DNA from: Candidatus Obscuribacterales bacterium
GTDB lineage: Bacteria; Cyanobacteriota; Vampirovibrionia; Obscuribacterales; Obscuribacteraceae
Direction: 5' to 3'
DNA length: 64,000 nt
NCBI GenBank assembly: GCA_031292355.1
Contig: JARLHI010000054.1
Coordinates: 372,001 to 436,000 of the forward strand
Shown here: positions 55,274 through 62,682 of the stretch, one piece after another
Position numbering within the stretch: the first letter of the stretch is position 1
Layout: each line of letters starts with the position of its first letter
Notes under the pieces: generated by a model
Told to the model about the DNA's origin: nothing
The model's input: the letters and a program-made list of their open reading frames with translations, nothing else
Databases searched by the model: none
Translations under genes and position numbers: made by a program

Positions 55274-56062
55274 ATGGTCCGCAATGCGGAGCATTGGATG
55301 AAATTTCATCTGCTACCATGGAAACCCTTTGGGGCGCCAGTTGTGCAGCTGATTGAGAACATGGACAAAAAAGAACCGATATCGGTAGTTTTTTCAAGGC
55401 TGCAAAGTCTACTCAAGTCTGACGTTTATCAGCAGAACCTGGCGTTTTGGCACAAGGCCTGGAACGGCGTCAAACAACCATACACCCAGATGCCGGATTT
55501 GAGTTACTTGCCATCTATTCCGGCATTGCTTAAACGCGACGCTGCCGTTAATGTCCTTGACCTCGGTTGCGGCTCTGGCTGGCTTTCAATTTATCTTGCG
55601 CGCGAAGGCTTTCAAGTTACAGGCGTCGATATCGCAAGTCACGCCCTAGAACTCGCTCAAATGTGGGCCAAAACCGAAAATCTCTCAATTAAATTCGATA
55701 TTGGCGACTTAGCTGATATGAAATATGAGGAAAATTCTTTTGACGCCATTGTCGCCAATTCCATCTTTGAACACCTGACCTATGACTTAGCCCTTGGCAC
55801 GATGCTCACTTTGCAAAACATCCTTAAACCAGGCGGCATTTTTATCGGCTGCTTCGACAAAGTCGGCACTGGTCCCGGCGAATATTTCAAACTGGAAGAT
55901 GGTACTCAAGTCTACACAGATAAAGGTCGCTCTGGCATGATGCTACGCTGCTTTTCTGACGACGAGCTCAGAGAATTTTTCAGCGCCTGGACAATCGAAC
56001 AATTCGAAACTCTCGAAAGTGGCAGTCGCTTTGTCGTTGCCAAATTGCCGAGTGCAGCCTGA
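55274..56062 (+). CDS. Class I SAM-dependent methyltransferase
   Basis: 262 residues. The SAM-binding motif is VLDLGCGSGWLSIYLAREGF, with the acidic VTGVDIASHALELAQ and the post-motif FDAIVANSIFEHLTYDLALG. A conserved ILKPGGIFIGCF block follows. It methylates a small molecule or a protein. The first 90 residues are a helical N-terminal region without known domain. The ATG at 55274 is used; an ATG eight codons later is also possible. No partner gene identifies the substrate. Confidence 0.9.
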   Translation: MVRNAEHWMKFHLLPWKPFGAPVVQLIENMDKKEPISVVFSRLQSLLKSDVYQQNLAFWHKAWNGVKQPYTQMPDLSYLPSIPALLKRDAAVNVLDLGCGSGWLSIYLAREGFQVTGVDIASHALELAQMWAKTENLSIKFDIGDLADMKYEENSFDAIVANSIFEHLTYDLALGTMLTLQNILKPGGIFIGCFDKVGTGPGEYFKLEDGTQVYTDKGRSGMMLRCFSDDELREFFSAWTIEQFETLESGSRFVVAKLPSAA

Positions 56063-56065
56063 ACT

Positions 56066-57142
56066 TCACGAACACTTCAACTCAGTCCACATACGGTCGT
56101 AGACAAATATCACTTTTTCGATGTCGACTAATTGTTCGCACACAGAGAGAACAGACTGACTGGGGTATCGTCCAGCATTGAGGCGGTCGACCTCTGGCAA
56201 AAGGGGCAAGGCGCGAGCATTTGCCGTAGCATAGCGATTAAAAGTAGCATTCGCCGCAGCAACTTCTGGCTGCAACATATAATTCAGCCATTTGTAGGCA
56301 TTATCGAGATGTGGTGCAGAAACTGGAATACAGAAAGAATCAAGCCACAAAGAGGCGCCACTTCTGGGAATTACGTATTGCACGTTGGCATTTGTTTTCA
56401 TCGCCTGAAAAGCGTCACCACTATACGCCATCGCTAAAAGACTGTCTCCGCCAGCCAGTTGCACAATAACTTGATCGGACGTATAACACATCACAAGCGG
56501 TTTTTGCTTAATCAAATCGTGGTTTGCGCTTTCAATTTCGGTCGTGACCCGAGTGTTATAAGAGTGCCCCTGATGCTTTAAAGACATGCCTATTGTTTCT
56601 CTGGCATCGTCGAGCAAAGTCATGCGATTGGCGAAGCGCTCATCGAAAAACACCTCCCAATCATCAGGAATCGGCATATTCTTGCCCAGAGAGGCGGCAT
56701 TATAGGCGATACCAGAAGTTCCCCAGAATTGCGGCACAGAATGGGCAAGCCCGCGGTCATAGGCTGGATCTGCAAAATTCTGCATGACGTCTTTGAGGCC
56801 AGGCAATCGTTCATGATCGACCGGTGCAATTATTTTCATCCGCACTAGTTCTTGCACCATATAGTTAGTCGGCATAATGATATCGTATTCGGTGGCGCCA
56901 GCCTGCAGCTTCGCAAGTAGTTGCTCGTTTGAAGCAAAAGTGTCATATACAACTTTTATGCCGTACTGTTTTTCAAATTCGGGCACTGTATTTGGGTCTA
57001 AATAGTCAGCCCAGCTATAAATATTGAGGCGATTGCTGGGGCCAGCTGGACGGTTAGTTTGATTGCTGCAAGCACCAAGACTGGCTGCGGTCAGCAAGGC
57101 ATTGAAAGAAACCTGACAAAAACTGCGTCGCGAATATCTCAT
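56066..57142 (-). CDS. potD: Spermidine/putrescine-binding lipoprotein, PotD type
   Basis: 358 residues. It starts MRYSRRSFCQ and ends the signal with lipobox LGAC near residue 25; the twin arginines could also direct it to the Tat system. The mature part begins LNIYSWADYLDPNTVPEFEKQYGIKVVYDTF, followed by QAGATEYDIIMPTNYMVQEL, the PotD pattern for polyamine-binding proteins. It is 4 bases after potA in one operon, with AAAGG before the ATG. The permease genes potB and potC are not in this operon. A function in polyamine uptake is inferred from the family. Confidence 0.92.
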   Translation of the reverse strand: MRYSRRSFCQVSFNALLTAASLGACSNQTNRPAGPSNRLNIYSWADYLDPNTVPEFEKQYGIKVVYDTFASNEQLLAKLQAGATEYDIIMPTNYMVQELVRMKIIAPVDHERLPGLKDVMQNFADPAYDRGLAHSVPQFWGTSGIAYNAASLGKNMPIPDDWEVFFDERFANRMTLLDDARETIGMSLKHQGHSYNTRVTTEIESANHDLIKQKPLVMCYTSDQVIVQLAGGDSLLAMAYSGDAFQAMKTNANVQYVIPRSGASLWLDSFCIPVSAPHLDNAYKWLNYMLQPEVAAANATFNRYATANARALPLLPEVDRLNAGRYPSQSVLSVCEQLVDIEKVIFVYDRMWTELKCS

Positions 57143-57146
57143 CGCT

Positions 57147-58298
57147 TTAGACCTTTGCGTACGCTAAAGCAACGGGCTCTTTCTCAGATGCCGCCTTTAA
57201 AAACGAACAATCGAGTATATCAAAAGCCGCCTGGACTGTATCGCCTTCACTCTTGCACTCAAGACCTGCAGCGACAACCTTCAAGCGACAATCATTTTTC
57301 ATCTTCAAAACGTATTCAGTGGTGTGCCCCTGATAACTGGCACTTTCAACGACAGCATCAAAAGCATTGATACCATCCCCGCCACTACCAGAAGATGGGG
57401 ATTTTGTTCCTACGAAACGGATCGCCTGCGGTTTGACATAGAGAAAAACAGAATCATTCAACTGAATTTTTGCATCAGTTTTTGTATCGTCACATGGAAT
57501 GCGAAATAAATTTTCCTGTCCACAATCAACAAGAATAAAATCGCGACCGATTTCTTTGACGGTTGCTTCGAGCAAATTAGTCTGCCCGATAAATCGAGCA
57601 ACAAAAACACTTGCCGGCTTTTCGTAAACATCGCGCGGTTGACCAATCTGCTCGATTCGTCCAGCTGAAAAGACGGCCAGCCGATGCGACATAGCCAGAG
57701 CCTCACTTTGATCGTGCGTGACCATGATGAAAGTCAAATTAAGAGCGCGCTGCAAGCTTTTTAGCTCTTCTTGCATTTGTTCGCGAATTTGCGGGTCAAG
57801 CGCCGAGAGTGGCTCATCTAGCAACAAAACGCGTGGACGATTAATGACTGCGCGAGCAAGCGCAACGCGTTGCTGTTGTCCACCCGATAGCTGTTGAGGA
57901 TAACGCGAAGCAAATTGCTCGAGACGCACCAGCTGCAGTGCTTCTGTTACCTTTGTACGAATGTCATTTTTGTCTTTATTACCCCGCGCGACCAGACCAA
58001 AAGCCACGTTGTCGGCAATAGTAAGATGGGGAAAGAGTGCGTAGTTTTGAAAGACCATATTGACTGGACGTTTGTGTGCCGGGATTTTAGACACATCCTG
58101 TCCGTCAATTAAAAGCGAACCTGAAGTGAGCGATTCAAAGCCAGCGATAATACGCAAAAGAGTTGTTTTACCACAACCAGACGGTCCCAAAAAACTAAAA
58201 AACTCACCTTCTTCAATGCTCAAATTGATATTCGAAAGGGCGACGTTCTCGCCGAACTTCTTGGTGACATCTTTAGTTTGTATGCACAAAGCGCTCAA
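57147..58298 (-). CDS. potA: Spermidine/putrescine ABC transporter ATPase, PotA type
   Basis: 383 residues. Walker [14 protein letters not shown]-loop [11 protein letters not shown], signature [14 protein letters not shown], Walker [13 protein letters not shown] and the switch histidine ([11 protein letters not shown]) are all present. The C-terminal TOBE domain (residues 260-350) is typical of PotA/CysA-type ATPases. It drives uptake with permeases that are not encoded here. The start is TTG 58298, overlapping the stop of the upstream regulator (TTGA), which shows coupling in a pucR-potA-potD operon. Confidence 0.94.
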   Translation of the reverse strand: MSALCIQTKDVTKKFGENVALSNINLSIEEGEFFSFLGPSGCGKTTLLRIIAGFESLTSGSLLIDGQDVSKIPAHKRPVNMVFQNYALFPHLTIADNVAFGLVARGNKDKNDIRTKVTEALQLVRLEQFASRYPQQLSGGQQQRVALARAVINRPRVLLLDEPLSALDPQIREQMQEELKSLQRALNLTFIMVTHDQSEALAMSHRLAVFSAGRIEQIGQPRDVYEKPASVFVARFIGQTNLLEATVKEIGRDFILVDCGQENLFRIPCDDTKTDAKIQLNDSVFLYVKPQAIRFVGTKSPSSGSGGDGINAFDAVVESASYQGHTTEYVLKMKNDCRLKVVAAGLECKSEGDTVQAAFDILDCSFLKAASEKEPVALAYAKV

Positions 58299-60157
58299 GA
58301 CTCAGTATTCTCCCGGCTCAGCCCCTTCATCTCCTGGATAAGGAAAGCAATTTGCAAATTGAGCAGAACTTCTTGCGAGTCAATATCAACTTTTAGAATA
58401 TCGGCAATTTGTTCGAGACGATAACGCAGGGTGTGACGGTGAATGAATAGCGCGCGTGCCGCTGAATTCAAATTGACGCCTTCCTGCAAATAAATCTTCA
58501 AGCTTGGCACAAGTTCGCTTTCCCATTCTTCATCATAAGCTTGCAGAGGAGCGAGATTATCTTCATAGAAACGAATCAATTCAGGATGATCGATCATCAA
58601 ATAAAGAAGCCGGCGGACGCCTAAATCTCCATAAGCCTGAATGAAGCCCTGTTCGCCATGCACCATAGAGGCAATGACCAGGGCTTGTCTGGCCTCGCGG
58701 TACGCTTCCGGTAAATCAAGAATGGTTTCAGCAAGACGCGAAGCGCCAATTTGCACGCGAGCCGTTTCTGCATCTGTTCCCAGAAATTGTTGAATTTTGT
58801 GGAGCAGGCTTTCAGCTTCGGCTGAGAGCGGTCGATTGTCTTTGACATAATGAGGCACCACGAATATTCTCGTGCCTTCCACTTCAGTGGTAATAAAAGT
58901 ATCGTCTGGCCAGTTCAAAAGGGATGGAACGACTACAGGGACTGCAGCACCGGATACGGTTGCAGGCGTTGATATTGATCGCCTGATAATTTCAACAGCA
59001 AAAACAAGCAAACCGTCAGCCAAATCAAAGCCGAAGTGCCGTTCCAGTCGTTCTTGATCGGAAGCTGAGAGGCTGCGACCAGAAAGCAGATCTTTCAAAA
59101 GACTCTTTTGGGTAACCGTAAAAACAGAACCATCTTTACGTCTTTGACTGAACTCCACCATCACAGCCAGAGCAGCTGCTTGCAAGTATTCCGAGATAGC
59201 GTCGATATCATCATTCTGGCGATACATCGCCGAGATAAAACCACAAACGACATCGCCTATCACCACCGGTAGCATCAAGCGACGTCCAGCTCGAATAGCA
59301 GTCATCGTGTACTCAACCGAGTGCTTACTGCTTTGCAAGCGTTTGCGTCTTAAAGTTTCAGCGGCCTCGATACTGACCGAGTGTTGTTGGCTTTGCGGTG
59401 TTGCACCCATATTGCAGGAGGCAAGCACCTTAAAGTCGGCTCCTTCGACTGCAACGGGCCTACCAAGAGCGATACTGACTTCTTCGACTAGACTTTCCAG
59501 TCCTTCATCAAGACAAATTGCCATCAAACTGGCATGCAGTCGCGCGTTGGCAAGCTTGAGCTCTTTCAAAAATGCCATTCTAATGTCGTCGGCAATTTGA
59601 CCAACTTCGCCAAATCCAGGCACCACAATCAAAGGCAATTCAACTGCAGCACAACTTTCGACCAATCGCCCGAGCCAAATATCAACGGCAAGAGCAACAT
59701 CATTGGGCACTCCCGGTGAGAATGCAGCAAGCGAGGATTTTTGGTCCGCCAAGGGCGAAGACGAAGCATCCAGCGGAGCCTTCGACCTGGAGGCGCGCCC
59801 CTTGCCAAGACCCGCTTTGACAGAAAGCTCGACTGATTGTACTGGTGGCACAGGGCTATCATGGGCAATTTTATTTGCAGAAGATTCACCAGACGTATAA
59901 CCACTGTCATCGGCAGCGTTGCGAATGACAATCAAACCAGCCATATCTTTGAGGGCAGCCACATCTTCGTGGCTCAAATTTTCGATGTGGGCAACAATCA
60001 AACTTCCAGAACGCGGCACCGGCTTGAGAGTACCCACGACCTGCACCACGGCTCTGTCTAAAAATTCTTCGCCATAAGCAATGCGCGCCTCGGCCATCGT
60101 CTCTGAATTGAGCAATTGCCGCAAAGTAGGGTGATGAGCGATACGTGATTGAGTCAT
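58295..60157 (-). CDS. PucR family transcriptional regulator
   Basis: About 620 residues from ATG 60157, which has GGAGAG 3 bases upstream; the ATG at 60199 would add 14 residues without a site. The N-terminal PucR purine-catabolism domain (PTLRQLLNSETMAEARIAYG, DRAVVQVVGTLKPV) is followed by a Ser-rich linker, a GAF-like region and, at the C-terminus, the helix-turn-helix (ALFIHRHTLRYRLEQIADIL). PucR-type proteins respond to small molecules. Its place as first gene before potA-potD suggests that it senses polyamines or their products and controls uptake. Its own promoter region is the 340 bases up to hup. Confidence 0.92.
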   Translation of the reverse strand: MTQSRIAHHPTLRQLLNSETMAEARIAYGEEFLDRAVVQVVGTLKPVPRSGSLIVAHIENLSHEDVAALKDMAGLIVIRNAADDSGYTSGESSANKIAHDSPVPPVQSVELSVKAGLGKGRASRSKAPLDASSSPLADQKSSLAAFSPGVPNDVALAVDIWLGRLVESCAAVELPLIVVPGFGEVGQIADDIRMAFLKELKLANARLHASLMAICLDEGLESLVEEVSIALGRPVAVEGADFKVLASCNMGATPQSQQHSVSIEAAETLRRKRLQSSKHSVEYTMTAIRAGRRLMLPVVIGDVVCGFISAMYRQNDDIDAISEYLQAAALAVMVEFSQRRKDGSVFTVTQKSLLKDLLSGRSLSASDQERLERHFGFDLADGLLVFAVEIIRRSISTPATVSGAAVPVVVPSLLNWPDDTFITTEVEGTRIFVVPHYVKDNRPLSAEAESLLHKIQQFLGTDAETARVQIGASRLAETILDLPEAYREARQALVIASMVHGEQGFIQAYGDLGVRRLLYLMIDHPELIRFYEDNLAPLQAYDEEWESELVPSLKIYLQEGVNLNSAARALFIHRHTLRYRLEQIADILKVDIDSQEVLLNLQIAFLIQEMKGLSRENTES

Positions 60158-60501
60158 CGTCTCTCCATTATATAAGCCTTCCCTCCATCCCATATGCATT
60201 CCTCACTTTCGAGCCGTTGAGAGAATTCAAGCCCTTCTGCCCTATAAAGTTGAAGAAAATTGGAATTGCTCAGGCGAAAAATAATTTGCAGATTTCAAGC
60301 AAATTCAGTCAAATCCGGCTGATTAAGCACCTGATGCAAATACATCGCATGTCTATTCGATCCGTTTATTCTATCTATTTCTCAAGATCATAAAGGCGGA
60401 GATGCGCCTGTTGAGCCAGTCTCCATCTTGTACAAAAAAGAGGGCGGTGCTAACATCCCGCTGTGGAATTGGTAATTGCCTTATAACTAGGAGGAAACAC
60501 G
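60158..60501. promoter_or_regulatory. Divergent intergenic region between pucR and hup
   Basis: This stretch of 344 bases separates two divergently transcribed genes and must hold both promoters. I find no RNA gene. The strongest site is AGGAGG at 60490-60495 for hup. I cannot identify promoter boxes with confidence. Confidence 0.5.
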
Positions 60502-60909
60502 ATGAATAGAGCTGAATTGATCGCTGAGATCGCTCAAATGACCGGATTGCCTAAGACCGAAGTAGGAAGCACCTTGCAATGCATCATTCATACCGTCACT
60601 GGTGCTTTGAGCAAAGGCGACAAAGTCACATTGGTTGGTTTCGGAACGTTCGAAAGACGCACACGCCAGGCTAGAACTGGTCGCAACCCAAGAACTCTGG
60701 CTCCTTTGAAAATCGCTGCCAGCAAAGTACCAGCTTTCCGCGCCGGTCAGGAATTGAAGGACGTAGTTGATGGTCGCGCCAAGCAAAAAAGCTTCGCAGG
60801 CGTCGCTAAAGTAGCAAAAGCCACCAAATCAGCAGCTAAACCAGCAGCTAAGAAAGCCGCTAAACCAGTTGCTAAAAAGGCCGCCAAAGCAAAAAGCAAA
60901 AAGCGCTAA
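60502..60909 (+). CDS. HU family DNA-binding protein with lysine/alanine-rich tail
   Basis: 135 residues. The first 90 are a full HU domain: MNRAELIAEIAQMTGLPK, GDKVTLVGFGTFERRTRQAR, TGRNPRTLAP (the DNA-contacting arm) and VPAFRAGQELKDVV. The last 45 residues consist of KAAKPAAKK-like repeats, like the tail of histone H1 or mycobacterial HupB. HU bends and compacts DNA; such tails add sequence-independent binding and are often modified on lysines. AGGAGG 6 bases before the ATG gives strong translation, and an intrinsic terminator follows 52 bases after the stop. Confidence 0.95.
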   Translation: MNRAELIAEIAQMTGLPKTEVGSTLQCIIHTVTGALSKGDKVTLVGFGTFERRTRQARTGRNPRTLAPLKIAASKVPAFRAGQELKDVVDGRAKQKSFAGVAKVAKATKSAAKPAAKKAAKPVAKKAAKAKSKKR

Positions 60910-60960
60910 ATCTTAGTGTTCGAGTTAACGCTCGAGCGCTGAATCTATCAGCACTAAAGA

Positions 60961-60989
60961 AGGACGCGGTTCGGCCGTGTCCTTTTTTT
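60961..60989 (+). terminator. Rho-independent terminator of hup
   Basis: A 9-bp stem (AGGACGCGG with CCGTGTCCT, one G-U pair) with a five-base loop is followed by seven T. It lies 52 bases after the HU gene's stop. The following 250 bases, up to the small gene at 61238, contain no other gene I can support. Confidence 0.92.
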
Positions 60990-61237
60990 GCCGATAAATT
61001 ATCTGTTGGCCACCTGATCGGATTAATACCAGAGTGATATCAGATTGATAGATCAAGCCCAAATACATCCTAAGAGATATATAAAAACTCAAGAAAATTG
61101 AAGAAAATGTGAAAATTCGACCTTTCGCCTATTGAGCTTATCGAGCATTTGAGACAGAATTAACGAACGCGAAAACAGCAAGTCCTGTCCTGCTCGAGCA
61201 AGCGATTAAAACTACCCAGCAACTAGAAAGAATTCTC

Positions 61238-61399
61238 ATGAACGACTACATTCATAATTTCAACTCCAGACTCCAAGGCATTTTCGAAACCAAGGCCCAA
61301 GAATTCACAAAATACTCGGAGGAAAATCCTTCGACAGCGGTAGTTGCCTCACAACTGGCAGGTCTTTATTTAGACCTGGCTGCTCTGATGAAGGTCTAA
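61238..61399 (+). CDS. Small protein of 53 residues, unknown function
   Basis: The frame starts MNDYIHNFNSRLQGIFETKA and ends DLAALMKV. It is balanced in composition and mostly helical, with an amphipathic C-terminal half. A purine-rich AGAAAG lies about 8 bases before the ATG. The best evidence for a real transcript is the strong terminator 45 bases after the stop, which no other gene on this strand would need because hup already has its own. It is not a membrane protein and has no cysteines. No family is recognised. Confidence 0.6.
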   Translation: MNDYIHNFNSRLQGIFETKAQEFTKYSEENPSTAVVASQLAGLYLDLAALMKV

Positions 61400-61443
61400 G
61401 CTCCCAGAAGCAAGACATTAGTCGTCTTTTCGTTCCCATTTTC

Positions 61444-61469
61444 AAGGTGCCTTCGCGGGCACCTTTTTT
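61444..61469 (+). terminator. Rho-independent terminator of the small gene
   Basis: An 8-bp stem (AAGGTGCC with GGCACCTT) with a six-base loop is followed by six T. It ends the transcript of the 53-residue protein gene. The 245 bases after it, up to 61714, hold no gene I can support; a short inverted repeat (GGGCTCTAAAAGCCC, near 61660-61676) is present. Confidence 0.92.
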
Positions 61470-61714
61470 GTCGTCTAACTCAGGCTCTAGCACTCAATTA
61501 GGCGAGCAAATAACTCATTGTGTTTCAGTATGAGGAAAATACCATAGACATCACTTGAAAACAGATCTACCTTATACACCCTAGTCATGCCTGCAGCATA
61601 AAGCACTAAAAAGAGCAGAACGGCAGGTAGGTCACAGGTCGAAGTCAGACTCCTTGATTAGGGGCTCTAAAAGCCCAGGCAATCCAGGCACCCGATGAAG
61701 AGATTGAAAAAATT

Positions 61715-61981
61715 ATGGACATCGCCTTTTATGTAGTTGGCGCCATTTGCGGAATCGGCATCTTGCTTTTAGTAGCTGAACCTTATAGATTCTTGCCCGA
61801 GGAGAAAGGCAAGAAAAAACTTGTCGGTTCGACCTACTGGGGAATCTATGAGGGAACACCATCCAATGAACCGGAAGCAATGCGCACCATTGAAGCTCGC
61901 AAATCCACTCGCAAAGAGCGGTGCATCGCTGGAAGCGCCACTTACGCAGCCGGTCGCGGCGTCAATATGTCAGGCAAATAA
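61715..61981 (+). CDS. Small membrane protein overlapping the acid phosphatase gene
   Basis: 88 residues. The N-terminus (MDIAFYVVGAICGIGILLLV) is one membrane helix, followed by a soluble part rich in Lys and Arg. No ribosome-binding site is strong (AGAG about 13 bases before). The last 115 bases overlap the start of the phosphatase frame. Its final ATG, followed by GGCAAATAA, lies exactly where the phosphatase signal peptide would be expected to begin. It is either a real small gene or partly an effect of a shifted frame. Confidence 0.45.
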   Translation: MDIAFYVVGAICGIGILLLVAEPYRFLPEEKGKKKLVGSTYWGIYEGTPSNEPEAMRTIEARKSTRKERCIAGSATYAAGRGVNMSGK

Positions 61982-62654
61982 AAAGTTCAAGGCAGCCTTT
62001 CTCGCTCTCACAGCCATTTTGGTTGGCGCCCAGTCAGTCCTTGCTTCTTGCAATTGCGACACTGTCAAAGTGCCGAGTCCAGCTCCAGAGGGAATGGGAC
62101 GAAACACTGGCGAACAGTTTTATCATTCGCCCGAATACGCCCGGGAATTCGACAAAGCGATAGCGGACGCCAAGAAGTTCTGCATCAAATTCAAGCAAGA
62201 ACATCCCAAAGCGAGACTGGCAGTCGTCTCAGACATAGACGAAACTCTTTTGAATAACGAGCCAATGCTCAAAGACCACGACAAAATCGACTCCGAAGCT
62301 TTCTGGGAGTGGGTTAACACGTCAAAGGCACCAAAACTAAGACGCACAAGCGATTTCGTCGCCTGGGCACGAAAAAATGGTTTCAGCATTTTTCTCATCA
62401 CCGGACGCTATGAGAAAAACCGTTTGCATACAATAGTCAATTTGACCGAACAGGGCATCGCTTACGACGGTCTCTATCTACGAGCTAACGGTCAAAGTAT
62501 TCCTGCCGAAGACTATAAAACCGAAGTTAGAAAATCGATTGAAGCAATGGGATTTACCATCGCCGAAAATATTGGCGATCAATTTTCGGATCTCGCAGGC
62601 GGACACTCAGCCCACTGCACGAAGTTGCCTAACAAATTCTATTTTATTCCCTAA
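61866..62654 (+). CDS. HAD-type acid phosphatase (class B / subfamily IIIB), exported
   Basis: About 262 residues from ATG 61866, though the start is unclear. A hydrophobic signal (FKAAFLALTAILVGAQSVLA, then S-C) starts only about 38 residues after that ATG, which is long for a signal peptide. The HAD motifs are complete: VVSDIDETLLNNE with both aspartates, SIFLITGRYEKN, and ENIGDQFSDLAGG. Such enzymes remove phosphate from nucleotides and other esters in the periplasm, often as lipoproteins. The overlap with the 61715 frame suggests either an alternative start or a frameshift in the sequence. Confidence 0.85.
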   Translation: MNRKQCAPLKLANPLAKSGASLEAPLTQPVAASICQANKKFKAAFLALTAILVGAQSVLASCNCDTVKVPSPAPEGMGRNTGEQFYHSPEYAREFDKAIADAKKFCIKFKQEHPKARLAVVSDIDETLLNNEPMLKDHDKIDSEAFWEWVNTSKAPKLRRTSDFVAWARKNGFSIFLITGRYEKNRLHTIVNLTEQGIAYDGLYLRANGQSIPAEDYKTEVRKSIEAMGFTIAENIGDQFSDLAGGHSAHCTKLPNKFYFIP

Positions 62655-62682
62655 TGGCTCTACGGCTTGCTTTAAAGGGTCT

